From: Verrucomicrobiota bacterium
GTDB taxonomy: Bacteria > Verrucomicrobiota > Verrucomicrobiia > Verrucomicrobiales > Akkermansiaceae
Length of the DNA: 64,000 bases
Direction of reading: 5' to 3'
Assembly (NCBI GenBank): GCA_004293445.1
Contig: RDYP01000011.1
Coordinates: forward strand, 25,297-89,296
Both the position numbers and the translations under genes were made by a program. The number at the start of each line of letters is the position of its first letter. The first letter of the stretch is position 1. Of this stretch, positions 51,500 to 60,162 are shown piece by piece. The notes below the pieces were generated by a model. The model had not been told where the DNA came from, did not search any database, and saw only the letters and a list, made by a program, of their open reading frames with translations.

Positions 51500-53431
51500 A
51501 TGACCACTACGCCCCGTCCGTCCATCCGCTCCGGTCTGCTCGCGCTCGCCTTGCTCGCCGTCTTCACGACCGCGGTATCCGCCGCGGATTCCGTCACCTT
51601 GGCCAGTCCCGATGGCAAGCTCAGCGCGCGGGTGTCGATCCGCAACCAGCAGCTGGTCTATCAGCTCGAGTTCTCCGGTAAGACGGTGCTCGAAGAGGCT
51701 CGGCTCGGCTTGACGGTGGATGGCGTGGACTTCGGTGGTGGGGTGAAGGATCTGAAGCCCGGCGAGGTCGGCGAACACCGCGAGGAATACCGGCTCCACG
51801 GCGACGACGGCCTGCTCCAGAGCCACGACCGGCGGATGGTGGTCACCGTCGAGCGCGATGGCGAGCCGCTGGGCATCGAACTCCGCGCCTTCGACGGCGG
51901 CCTCGGCTTCCGCTACCGGATCCCGGGCCAGGAGCCTCGCAAAATCAGCGGCGAGGCCACCGCGTGGAAGCTCCCCGCGCAGTCGAAGATCTGGTTCCGC
52001 ACCAACGAGCACGGCGATTATTCCGGCCGTTGCGAGCATGCCGCGAGTGGTAGCCTGCCAGTCGGCAAGGAGGTCGTCGGCCCGCTGCTCGCCGAGCTCC
52101 CCGGTGGTGCTGGCTACCTTGGTGTCACCGAGGCGGATCCCTGGCAATCCTCGGGCCTCAGCTTCCAATTCGCCTCCGCCGACCACATCGGCGCGCGGTT
52201 CAAATACGACGCCGAGTGGAGTCTCGCCGGTGGCACGCCCACCGCGTGGCGCGTGGCGATGGTCGGTGCCGATCTCAACTCCCTGATGCGGGGCCGCCAG
52301 CTGGTCACCCACCTGTCCCCGGCGCCTGATCCGACACTCTATCCACAGGGATCGGAGACCGATTGGGTCCAGCCCGGCCGCTCGGCCTGGAGTTGGCTAG
52401 ACCCCCACGCCCGCGCTCGCGGCGGCGTGACCGTAGAGCACCAGAAGCGCTTCATCGACCTAGCCGCCGAGCTCGGTTTCGAATACAACACGGTGGACGA
52501 CGGCTGGGAAATGTGGCCGGAGAAATGGAAGACCCTCGCCGAGTTGGCTGCCTACGCGAAGTCGAAGAAGGTCAAGCTGATCGCTTGGAAAGACACCGCC
52601 GACGGCGACCGTGTGCCGGATCCCGCCGACAATTACGGCAACCTTCGTACCTTCCTCGACAAGTGCCGCGACGCCGGACTGGCCGGGATCAAGATCGACT
52701 TCCTCTGGGGCAATCCGCTGATCGGGGAGGGGACGCGGACTCTCGGCTTCATGCCAGTCGTCTATCGGATGTGCGCCGAGCGCCGGCTGTTGGTCAACTT
52801 CCACGGCGCGGTCAAGCCGACCGGCCAGGCCCGCACGTGGCCGAACGCGATCACCCAGGAACCGGTGCTCGGCATGGAAGCCGGTGCCGCACCGGCCGAT
52901 GCCGCGACGGTCGCCTTCCTCTGCGGCCTTTCCGGCTACTGCGATTACACGCCCGGCCTCTTCGCGCCCGGCGAGAACCCCGAGCTGCGAGGCAAGTCGA
53001 CCTGGGCTCATCAGATGGCGCTCGGCATCGTATTCTGCTCGCCGATCCAGCACTGGGCCAGCGGTCCAGAACTCATTGCCGCTGCTTTGCCCGCCGACTC
53101 GCTGCAACGTATGATTTATCAAGCCCTCCCGTCGACCTGGGACGAGACCGTGGTGCTCGATGCCAGCAAGGTCGGCAGCGTCGCCGCCTTCGCCCGTCGC
53201 AAGGGCAAGAACTGGTATCTTGGAATCATCAACGGAAACCCCGACGCCCCGCTCGAACTGGCCGGGCTCGAGCTGCCTTTCCTCGGCGGGGCCGCGCACC
53301 GCTGCGTCTGGCTGGCAGACGGTGACAAGCCGGACGAGTTTCGCAGCGGCAAGTCCGTCGCCGGAACCACGCCGATGAAGGTGAAGCTGGCGCCTGGCGG
53401 TGGTTTCGTGGCCGTCTTCCGGCCCGAATGA
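51500..53431 (+). CDS. Secreted glycoside hydrolase family 97 enzyme
   Basis: A 643-residue exported glycosidase acting on alpha-glucosides or alpha-galactosides. A signal peptide (MTTTPRPSIRSGLLALALLAVFTTAVSAAD) is followed by the GH97 N-domain (VTLASPDGKLSARVSIRNQQLVYQLEFSGKTVLEEARLGL). The barrel has WSWLDPHARARGG, FEYNTVDDGWEMW, AGIKIDFLWGN and LVNFHGAVKPTGQARTWPNAITQEPVLGMEA, and a C-terminal beta domain ends the protein. The aspartate in KIDFL is what I expect for the retaining (alpha-galactosidase-like) subgroup, but this assignment is tentative. The open frame reaches back to 51290; ATG 51500 is chosen for its signal peptide. Confidence 0.88.
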   Translation: MTTTPRPSIRSGLLALALLAVFTTAVSAADSVTLASPDGKLSARVSIRNQQLVYQLEFSGKTVLEEARLGLTVDGVDFGGGVKDLKPGEVGEHREEYRLHGDDGLLQSHDRRMVVTVERDGEPLGIELRAFDGGLGFRYRIPGQEPRKISGEATAWKLPAQSKIWFRTNEHGDYSGRCEHAASGSLPVGKEVVGPLLAELPGGAGYLGVTEADPWQSSGLSFQFASADHIGARFKYDAEWSLAGGTPTAWRVAMVGADLNSLMRGRQLVTHLSPAPDPTLYPQGSETDWVQPGRSAWSWLDPHARARGGVTVEHQKRFIDLAAELGFEYNTVDDGWEMWPEKWKTLAELAAYAKSKKVKLIAWKDTADGDRVPDPADNYGNLRTFLDKCRDAGLAGIKIDFLWGNPLIGEGTRTLGFMPVVYRMCAERRLLVNFHGAVKPTGQARTWPNAITQEPVLGMEAGAAPADAATVAFLCGLSGYCDYTPGLFAPGENPELRGKSTWAHQMALGIVFCSPIQHWASGPELIAAALPADSLQRMIYQALPSTWDETVVLDASKVGSVAAFARRKGKNWYLGIINGNPDAPLELAGLELPFLGGAAHRCVWLADGDKPDEFRSGKSVAGTTPMKVKLAPGGGFVAVFRPE

Positions 53432-53444
53432 AGAGCTGGGTCTG

Positions 53445-55958
53445 ATGCGTTTCATTTCAAAAATGCGAAGTGGAGCGGCGTTCGTCGTTTTGCTGCAATC
53501 CTCCGTCCAAGGCACGCCGGGGAGGATCGATCTCGGCGTTTTTTCCAACGTCCGCGACTATGCGTACATGAATTGGCGCGACGGGCTGCGGGATCCCAAT
53601 TTCCGCATCCAGACTTCCCGTTATGTGCTGAACTATCATCATCTTTCCTTCGGGCCCACCGCGCTGGCTCCTCTGGCGAATGCTCCATCCGAGGCCCGTG
53701 CGCTCGGCTTCGAGGCCCCGCCCGGGCCGCCGGTTTCGCTGTCCTGCACGGTGACCGGCGATGGAGTCACCCAATCGGCGGCGGCCGCCAGCGCGGACTT
53801 GCGGACCTCGCAGATCGTCGAGAGTGGGAAGTTTTTCAACCGCCGCTGGCAGAGCGGTAGCGTGCCGGGCGGCGTGGCCAGCCAGCCTGCCAGCACTGGT
53901 TTGGAGACGGCCGCGTGGCCGGATCGGGTCTCGTTTGTCTTCCACCTGACAGCCGCGGCCGCGGTCCGCGACGGGTGCCTGGAAATGACGCTCGACCTGC
54001 CGGACCTCTATTCCCGCTTGAGCTCGAAGGAGGGTGCCAGCGCCCTCGGCAATGCGGATGGCGCGGGCTTCGTGATCCGTGGCAGCAGCGGGGCGGCCAC
54101 GCTGGACATCGACCGCGAACGCTCCCGGGTTACAGTGAAAAGCGAGGTCGGCGATTGGGCCGCCGGACAAGCGGTGTCGGTCGGCATCATCGTCTACCCG
54201 GTGGCGGCCGGCCTCGATACCGCGCTGGCGCAGGTGGTCGCGAACGAGAGTTCTCCGCTCGAGGTGATCGCCACGGGCCTGGTTCCGGACAAGGGCGTGC
54301 TGCCCGTGAGCTACGAGCGGGACCAAGGCTTCCATCGGATCGGAATCCCCAAGGGCAGCGAGGGCGACAACGGACAGATGCGCGCGCGGATCCGCGTGAA
54401 GAATCCCAGCCCCTTTCCCCGAGTGCTCCGCTTGAATTTCGATGGTCATCCCTTCTACATCCCGGGGATCTCCGCAGTGATCCGCGATACCGATGGCTAT
54501 CCGCTGGGCCTGCCCGTCCAGCTGTCCAAGAATTGGCACGGTCCGGACCCAATACCGTGCGGCCCGGCGGGCTTCGCCGGTGTGTGGTTCCACGGGCTGA
54601 CCATGCTCACCGTGCCGGCGTCCTCTAGCTTCGACTTCGAATTGATGATGGTTGGCGAGAACTGGGGCGGTATGCCCGCCGCCAGCCACTCCCAGCTTTC
54701 GATCATCGGCTACGGCGGAAACCAGCAGTGGGACCAGGCCGCCTTGGGCAATCGTGCCGAGGCCCTTTGCTACGACATGGACCATGTCCTCACCGATAAT
54801 GATTTCACCGACTCCCGCCCGTTTCTGGTGCTCAATCCGGACAAGCGGCGCAACTGGGGTGTGAACGCCGGAGGCGCTTCCATCCTCCGCTATGTCGATG
54901 ACAAGGGTGTCACCCGTCAGCACAGCCGCATGCGCGTCCGCTACGAGCGCTACGGACCGGTCCTCGCGAATGCGATCTTTGCGGGTCGCAGTGACGATGG
55001 CGCGATGAATTTTTCTTACAGCGCGGGGATTTTCCGCTCCGAGGATCACACCCGCGGCTTGCACCGCATCCGCATCGCCGTGGAGCGGGACATATCATTC
55101 AGACGGCTTGTCTTCTATCAACAGGCGGGGGATTCTTATCACTACAATCAGGGCGACACCTTCGCCTACGGAAACGCGGAAAAACCCGAGCCCGTCCGCC
55201 AATGGCAAGCCTCGGGGAATCCAGGCGAGATCATCGGCGAACCCGTCGAGCTGAAGGGAAGATCGCCCTGGGCCTCGGTCACGAACGCCCCCGCGGAAAA
55301 GGGTTACAGGGCGGCGAATCACGGGTTCATCATCCGCTCGTGGTCGTCCCGCATCGGGGGCAGGAAGGGAGTCGCGCCGTTCCTCCAGGAGCGCCGGGTT
55401 TCCGCCACCACCTCGGTTCTCGAGCTCGTCCCGCCGCCCGGTGTGACATCGTTGAAGGCCGGGGACTTTGTCGACGCCCGCCTCGTCCGCGTCTACATCC
55501 CGCGCTCCGCCGACGCCTACGCCGGCCCGGATCAGGCCTTCCGCGAGGCGCTGCGCCGGTATGACAACGACCCGCGCATGGTCCTGCGGGAAGCCGTCGG
55601 CAATCATCCGTCGGTCCGCGCGACCCTCGGCGAGCTGCTGGGCTCCCAGCCGATTGAGATCAAGGCCCAGGGCAATCGCGCGGGATTCATCGTCCGCGGT
55701 GGCGTCGGTGCGATGCCGGTCACCTTCCGCGGGCTGGGCGACTACCGCGCTCCGGTGCTGGAGCAGCGGGTCGGCGACGGCTGGCAGCGGGTCGATCAGG
55801 CGGTCCACGGCAACGACTTCTGGCAATGCGATTTCGACGCCGCATCGCAGGACTGGAGCATCACCTACACGATCCGCCGGGACTCCCCGCCGCAGTCGAT
55901 TCCGGCGCTTGTATCAACGCCCCTTGCAAGGGAGTTTCGCTTCCGTGTCGGGCAGTAG
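53445..55958 (+). CDS. Large secreted protein of unknown function
   Basis: An 837-residue protein with a weak N-terminal signal peptide (SGAAFVVLLQSSVQG), rich in beta strands and with no family that I recognise. The opening (GVFSNVRDYAYMNWRDGLRDPNFRIQTSRYVLNYHHLSFGPTALAPL) and the middle (RVKNPSPFPRVLRLNFDGHPFYIPGISAVIRDTDGYPLGLPVQLSKNWH) suggest a carbohydrate-active or carbohydrate-binding architecture. It lies 13 bases after the GH97 gene and 22 bases before the GH29 gene, in one operon. It is probably a new polysaccharide-degradation component. ATG 53445 was preferred over the longer frame at 53400, which overlaps GH97. Confidence 0.75.
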   Translation: MRFISKMRSGAAFVVLLQSSVQGTPGRIDLGVFSNVRDYAYMNWRDGLRDPNFRIQTSRYVLNYHHLSFGPTALAPLANAPSEARALGFEAPPGPPVSLSCTVTGDGVTQSAAAASADLRTSQIVESGKFFNRRWQSGSVPGGVASQPASTGLETAAWPDRVSFVFHLTAAAAVRDGCLEMTLDLPDLYSRLSSKEGASALGNADGAGFVIRGSSGAATLDIDRERSRVTVKSEVGDWAAGQAVSVGIIVYPVAAGLDTALAQVVANESSPLEVIATGLVPDKGVLPVSYERDQGFHRIGIPKGSEGDNGQMRARIRVKNPSPFPRVLRLNFDGHPFYIPGISAVIRDTDGYPLGLPVQLSKNWHGPDPIPCGPAGFAGVWFHGLTMLTVPASSSFDFELMMVGENWGGMPAASHSQLSIIGYGGNQQWDQAALGNRAEALCYDMDHVLTDNDFTDSRPFLVLNPDKRRNWGVNAGGASILRYVDDKGVTRQHSRMRVRYERYGPVLANAIFAGRSDDGAMNFSYSAGIFRSEDHTRGLHRIRIAVERDISFRRLVFYQQAGDSYHYNQGDTFAYGNAEKPEPVRQWQASGNPGEIIGEPVELKGRSPWASVTNAPAEKGYRAANHGFIIRSWSSRIGGRKGVAPFLQERRVSATTSVLELVPPPGVTSLKAGDFVDARLVRVYIPRSADAYAGPDQAFREALRRYDNDPRMVLREAVGNHPSVRATLGELLGSQPIEIKAQGNRAGFIVRGGVGAMPVTFRGLGDYRAPVLEQRVGDGWQRVDQAVHGNDFWQCDFDAASQDWSITYTIRRDSPPQSIPALVSTPLAREFRFRVGQ

Positions 55959-55980
55959 TAACAATCACCCCACCAAACCA

Positions 55981-57762
55981 ATGTTCGCCCATTTCACTCG
56001 CACCGTCATCGCCGCTTCCCTGGCGTGTTCCTTTCATTCGACCCTCGCCGCCGAACAATCGATGGATCAGATGTGGGGCGACAAGTCGGTGAAGGAAGGA
56101 GTGGAGGCGAGCGAGCGCGCTGCCTTGTTCCGCGACGGGAATTACGGAATGTTCATGCACTGGGGCCTCTATTCCCACCTCGGCGGGCAGTGGAAGGACC
56201 GGACCTTCTACGGCATCGGCGAGTGGATCCTGCGCCAAATGCAGATCCCGACGGCCGAATACATGGGCCTGGCGAAGGAGTTCAATCCGTCGGAGTTCAA
56301 TGCCAAAGAAGTCGTTCGCGTGGCCAAGCAGGCGGGAATGAAATGGATCATCATCACGTCGAAGCACCATGAAGGCTTCGCGATGTTCAAGTCGGCCCAT
56401 CCTTTCAACATCGTCGATGCCTCGCCCTTCAAGCGCGACCCGATGAAAGAGCTGGCTGATGAGTGTCGTGCCGCCGGTCTCGGATTCGGGTTCTATTATT
56501 CGCACAATCAGGACTGGACCGCGCCGGGCGGCAATGGCGGTCCCGACAAAAATGCCGATGGATCGCCGGCATCCTTCGACCGGTATTTCAAAGAGAAGTG
56601 CTATCCGCAGGTGGATGAGATTTGCTCGAATTACGGAGAACTCGCTTATGTGTGGTTCGATACGCCGGGCAACATGCCGGTCGAGCACGTCAAGGCACTT
56701 GCCGAACTCGTGCGCAGGAAGCAGCCGAATGCGATGCTCTGCTCGCGGATCGGTCACGGGATGGGCGATTATCTCAGCCTTGGCGACATGGAGGTTCCGT
56801 TGCGGAATCACGAGGGGCTCTGGGAGACTTGCGACACCACCAATGATTCCTGGTCTTACGCGTGGTACGATCAAAACTGGAAGGACTCGAAGGAGATCCT
56901 TCATCGTCTGGTTTCCACTGTCGGCCGCGGCGGCACCTATCTGCTCAACGTGGGCCCCGACGGCAAGGGTCGGATCCCGGACAAGGCGGCCCGTTATTTG
57001 GTGGAGGCCGGTGAGTGGGTGAAAAAGCACCCCGCTGCCGTGTATTCCGCCAGTCCCTCGCCTTGGGGGCATGCCCAGCCGTGGGGCGATGTCACCCGCA
57101 GCGGCAACACCCTCAACCTCGTGGTCTTCGATTGGCCGGCCGACCGGGTGATTCGCTTGTCAGGGATCGATGGCAAGCCCGAGTCGGCGACTTTGCGGGG
57201 ACGCGATGGCAAGCTTCACAAGTTGCCCTTTCGTCAGGATGGCGGGTGGCTGGCGATCGATGCCGGTGCCGCGGATTCCGCCTCTCTCGATGCGCTTGCC
57301 AGCTTGGTCGAATTGAAGTTCGACGCGGTACCGAAAATCGATCCCATCTTTGGCATCCATCCGAACCTCGAGACCGAGTTGTCCTGCGAGTTCGCTCAGG
57401 TGCGCGAGGCAAAGTACGAGCGGATCAACTGGATGGAAAAATTCGGTGAGTGGAAATTCTCGCTGCAGGTCGGCAACTGGCAGCCCGGCGGAGTGGCGGA
57501 ATGGGAGGTCGATATCGCCGAGGCTGGCGACTACCACGTGGCTCTGACTTACAAGGGTGAAGGTCGCCCGGTCTGGGCTGTCAGCAGTTCGGAAGGCGCG
57601 AAGATTCAGAATCAGCAGGCTGCAACCGCGGTCTATCAGACTTACCCGACCGGAATCCTTAGCTTCGCAAAGCCCGGCAAGCACAAGATCGCCGTCTCAC
57701 TGGTCGAGGGCGACGGCAGCAAATGCAGCCTCGAGGCCATTCGTTTTAGTCCGGTCCGCTGA
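55981..57762 (+). CDS. Secreted alpha-L-fucosidase (GH29)
   Basis: A 593-residue exported fucosidase with a signal peptide (FTRTVIAASLACSFHSTLAAE). The catalytic barrel has the family blocks NYGMFMHWGLYSHLGGQW, WIIITSKHHEGFAMFKS, GFGFYYSHNQDW and ELAYVWFDTPGNM, where the Asp is the expected nucleophile, plus GGTYLLNVGPDGKGRIP. The C-terminal 180 residues form a beta-rich accessory domain. It is the last gene of the GH97-unknown-GH29 group. Confidence 0.92.
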   Translation: MFAHFTRTVIAASLACSFHSTLAAEQSMDQMWGDKSVKEGVEASERAALFRDGNYGMFMHWGLYSHLGGQWKDRTFYGIGEWILRQMQIPTAEYMGLAKEFNPSEFNAKEVVRVAKQAGMKWIIITSKHHEGFAMFKSAHPFNIVDASPFKRDPMKELADECRAAGLGFGFYYSHNQDWTAPGGNGGPDKNADGSPASFDRYFKEKCYPQVDEICSNYGELAYVWFDTPGNMPVEHVKALAELVRRKQPNAMLCSRIGHGMGDYLSLGDMEVPLRNHEGLWETCDTTNDSWSYAWYDQNWKDSKEILHRLVSTVGRGGTYLLNVGPDGKGRIPDKAARYLVEAGEWVKKHPAAVYSASPSPWGHAQPWGDVTRSGNTLNLVVFDWPADRVIRLSGIDGKPESATLRGRDGKLHKLPFRQDGGWLAIDAGAADSASLDALASLVELKFDAVPKIDPIFGIHPNLETELSCEFAQVREAKYERINWMEKFGEWKFSLQVGNWQPGGVAEWEVDIAEAGDYHVALTYKGEGRPVWAVSSSEGAKIQNQQAATAVYQTYPTGILSFAKPGKHKIAVSLVEGDGSKCSLEAIRFSPVR

Positions 57763-57774
57763 TTCCCGATTCCG

Positions 57775-58392
57775 ATGAGATTGATCGCATGCTTTTCCGG
57801 ACTCGCGCTGCTGGTTCTTGCCACTTGGATGCTGTGGGGGGGCGCGTGGGAGCTTCGCTTTACCGGCGCGGGGGCGGCCGAGGGGCTGGCCGATGCCGGC
57901 CGCTGGGCCTGGCTTGCGGGGATCGGGCTCTTGGCGGCCGATCTCGTGCTGCCGGTGCCCGGGACTCTGGTCATGTCGGCGCTTGGTTTTCTCTATGGTC
58001 CGGCAGTCGGTGGGCTCGCGGCTGCGGTGGGCTCGATGCTCTCCGGGCTGTGTGGGTATGGCATCGGGCGCGTGATCGGGGAAAAGGCGGCGAGAAAGCT
58101 TTTGGGTGATCGCGATTTCGAAAAAGGTCGTATCCTGTTCGCTGCGGGTGGCACGTGGTGGATCGCGCTGTCACGTGCCCTGCCCATCTTGCCGGAGGCT
58201 CTGTCCTGCACGGCGGGTCTGGTTCGGATGCCTTTCGCTCGCTTCCTCGCCGCCCTCGCCTGCGGCAGCCTGCCGGTGGGCTTTCTGTTCGCGTGGATCG
58301 GTGCGGCGGGCCAGGTCGCTCCTGGTTGGGCGATGGTTCTGAGCATGCTCGTCCCCGCGATCCTCTGGTTCATCGCGCGGCGGGTGGCTTAG
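57775..58392 (+). CDS. TVP38/TMEM64 (DedA-like) membrane protein
   Basis: A 205-residue integral membrane protein with about five helices. The SNARE-associated/VTT-domain blocks are visible: LVLPVPGTLVMSALGFLYGPAVGGLAAAVGSMLSGLCGYGIGRVIGEKAARKLLG and ALSRALPILPEALSCTAGLVRMPFARFLAALACGSLPVGFLFAWIG. Family members move or scramble phospholipids. It starts 12 bases after the fucosidase gene, perhaps by chance. Confidence 0.82.
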   Translation: MRLIACFSGLALLVLATWMLWGGAWELRFTGAGAAEGLADAGRWAWLAGIGLLAADLVLPVPGTLVMSALGFLYGPAVGGLAAAVGSMLSGLCGYGIGRVIGEKAARKLLGDRDFEKGRILFAAGGTWWIALSRALPILPEALSCTAGLVRMPFARFLAALACGSLPVGFLFAWIGAAGQVAPGWAMVLSMLVPAILWFIARRVA

Positions 58393-58498
58393 GCGATGGA
58401 AGCGGGTCGATTCCGCGCAGGGAGCCGGAGGACCTTCAAGGCTGCCGAGACCGTCTTCGGGTTTGCTTCGCAGGTGGGCTTGAAGGTAGCCTTGCGGC

Positions 58499-59062
58499 AT
58501 GCCCCAGCCGCGATTTGTCATCAAGGTCTTCCTCTATCAGATCACTCCTCAGATCTGGCGGCGCTTTTCGGTGCCGGCGTCCTTCACTTTCCTCCAGCTC
58601 AACGACGCGATCCAGGACGCGATGGGTTGGGAAAACAAGCACCCGCATGAATTTCGCCACGGCAAGGGCAAGCGGCTGACCGATGTGATCGGGCCAGTCG
58701 GTCTGGCGGACCAGGTGCCAAAGGGGGGAGAATTTCAGGACGAGTTGAAACTCACCTTGGCGGACTTTATCGGCAAGAAGCGCCTGCCGATCCGGATGCT
58801 CTACCGCTACGATTTCGCGGAGGACTGGCTGCACGAGATCGTGTTCGAGAAAAAAGAAGACGGCGATGCCGAGGGAGCTTTGATGATCGATGGCGCGCGC
58901 GCATGCCCGCCGGAGGATTTTGGTGGCGCCTTCCAATACATGGAGGCTCTGACCGGCCAGATTGGTTGGTATCGCGGCGAATATGATCCCGAAGCCTTCG
59001 ACATCAAGGAAGTCGTCTTCGGTGGCAAAAAGCGGAATCCGAAGAAGCGGAAGCTGCTGTAA
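58499..59062 (+). CDS. Plasmid pRiA4b ORF-3 family protein
   Basis: A 187-residue protein of the pRiA4b ORF-3 / IS1096 passenger family. The opening VIKVFLYQITPQIWRRFSVPASFTFLQLNDAIQDAMGWENKHPHEF is diagnostic, followed by YRYDFAEDWLHEIVFEKK and ACPPEDFGGAFQYMEAL. The C-terminus is very basic (GGKKRNPKKRKLL). The family occurs on plasmids and chromosomes and has no proven biochemical function. There is no operon partner. Confidence 0.85.
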   Translation: MPQPRFVIKVFLYQITPQIWRRFSVPASFTFLQLNDAIQDAMGWENKHPHEFRHGKGKRLTDVIGPVGLADQVPKGGEFQDELKLTLADFIGKKRLPIRMLYRYDFAEDWLHEIVFEKKEDGDAEGALMIDGARACPPEDFGGAFQYMEALTGQIGWYRGEYDPEAFDIKEVVFGGKKRNPKKRKLL

Positions 59063-59076
59063 AAGACCAAGTTCAT

Positions 59077-59182
59077 CGCCAAGACGCCAAGTTTCCGAAG
59101 TTTCTTGAGGATTTGGTTTCGATTCCCGGGAGCCTCCATCAGAATCCACCCACTGTTCCTTGGCGCGCTTTGCGTCTTGGCG
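59077..59182 (+). repeat. 11-base inverted repeat flanking the gap before the CvfB-like gene
   Basis: CGCCAAGACGC (59077-59087) and its exact reverse complement GCGTCTTGGCG (59172-59182) bracket 84 bases between the pRiA4b-like and CvfB-like genes. From memory, CGCCAAGACGCCAAG-type sequences recur between genes in environmental bacteria. Here it could be a non-autonomous repeat element. Confidence 0.5.
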
Positions 59183-59198
59183 GTTCACTCCTCTTACC

Positions 59199-60038
59199 AT
59201 GGCCCATCTCGGCGAACGCGCTTCCCTGACCATCCTCCGCGAGCAGTCCTACGGCCTCTTTCTGGATGCCGGCGACGAACTCGGCGAAGTGCTGCTGCCC
59301 CGCCGTGAGATGCCGACAAAATGGCAGATTGGTGGGGAGGTGGAGGTCTTCCTTTATCTCGACTCCGAGGATCGGCCGGTGGCGACGATGAAGCATCCGA
59401 AAGTGATGCCGGGTGGCTTCGCTTATCTCGAGTGTCTTGCCATCACGGGTGTCGGTGCCTTCCTCGACTGGGGACTGCCGAAGGATCTTTTATTGCCGTT
59501 CCGGGAACAAAAGGAGCGGATCGAGGTTGGCAGATCGTATGTGGTCCACGTGCACGTGGATGCTGCCAGTGGGCGCATCGTGGCCACCCGGCGCTTGAAC
59601 AAATTCCTGAATAAGACGCCTGCTGCCTACAAGGAGGGGCAGGAGGTGGAGTTGCTGCTCTACGGCAAGACGGAGCTCGGCTACAAAGCGATCGTCGAAG
59701 GTCGGCACTCCGGCGTGCTCTTCGCGAACGAGGTCTTCCGCCGTCTTCGCGCTGGAGAAAAAACCAAGGGCTACATCGTCAAAGTGCATCCCGAGGGAAA
59801 GATCGACCTCTCGCTTTACCCGCCCGGTCGAGCGCGGATCAATGACCTCGAGACGCGGATCGAGGAGGAGCTTCGGCAGCGCGGCGGCTTCTGGGCGATC
59901 AGTGACGCAAGTCCGGCGGAGACGATCCATCAGGCGCTGGGCGTGAGTAAGAAGGCCTTCAAACAGGCGACCGGCGCGCTGTTCAAGAAGCGGCGCATCA
60001 CGATCAGCGATGAGGGGATCGGCTTGGTGGTTGACTGA
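59199..60038 (+). CDS. CvfB-like S1 RNA-binding protein
   Basis: A 279-residue protein of the CvfB family. It contains consecutive S1-like OB-fold domains (SYGLFLDAGDELGEVLLPRREMP; VGAFLDWGLPKDLLLPFREQKERIEVGRSYVVHVHVD; ELGYKAIVEGRHSGVLFANEVFRRLRAGEKTKGYIVKVHPEGKIDLSLYPP). A C-terminal winged helix follows (IHQALGVSKKAFKQATGALFKKRRITIS). Members bind RNA and affect virulence or stress genes. The frame extends to 59160, but ATG 59199 (MAHLGERASL) matches the family start. Confidence 0.88.
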   Translation: MAHLGERASLTILREQSYGLFLDAGDELGEVLLPRREMPTKWQIGGEVEVFLYLDSEDRPVATMKHPKVMPGGFAYLECLAITGVGAFLDWGLPKDLLLPFREQKERIEVGRSYVVHVHVDAASGRIVATRRLNKFLNKTPAAYKEGQEVELLLYGKTELGYKAIVEGRHSGVLFANEVFRRLRAGEKTKGYIVKVHPEGKIDLSLYPPGRARINDLETRIEEELRQRGGFWAISDASPAETIHQALGVSKKAFKQATGALFKKRRITISDEGIGLVVD

Positions 60039-60162
60039 CGGGATCCGCCCCGTCCCCGAAGCAATCGCTTGATGGAGATCAGGTTCCGGCGCTGATTGGT
60101 GCTCGACCCATCCCGTCGTCCGGAAAGATCCTCCGGTGGCCCTCCGTTTCGCTTCCTTGCCC

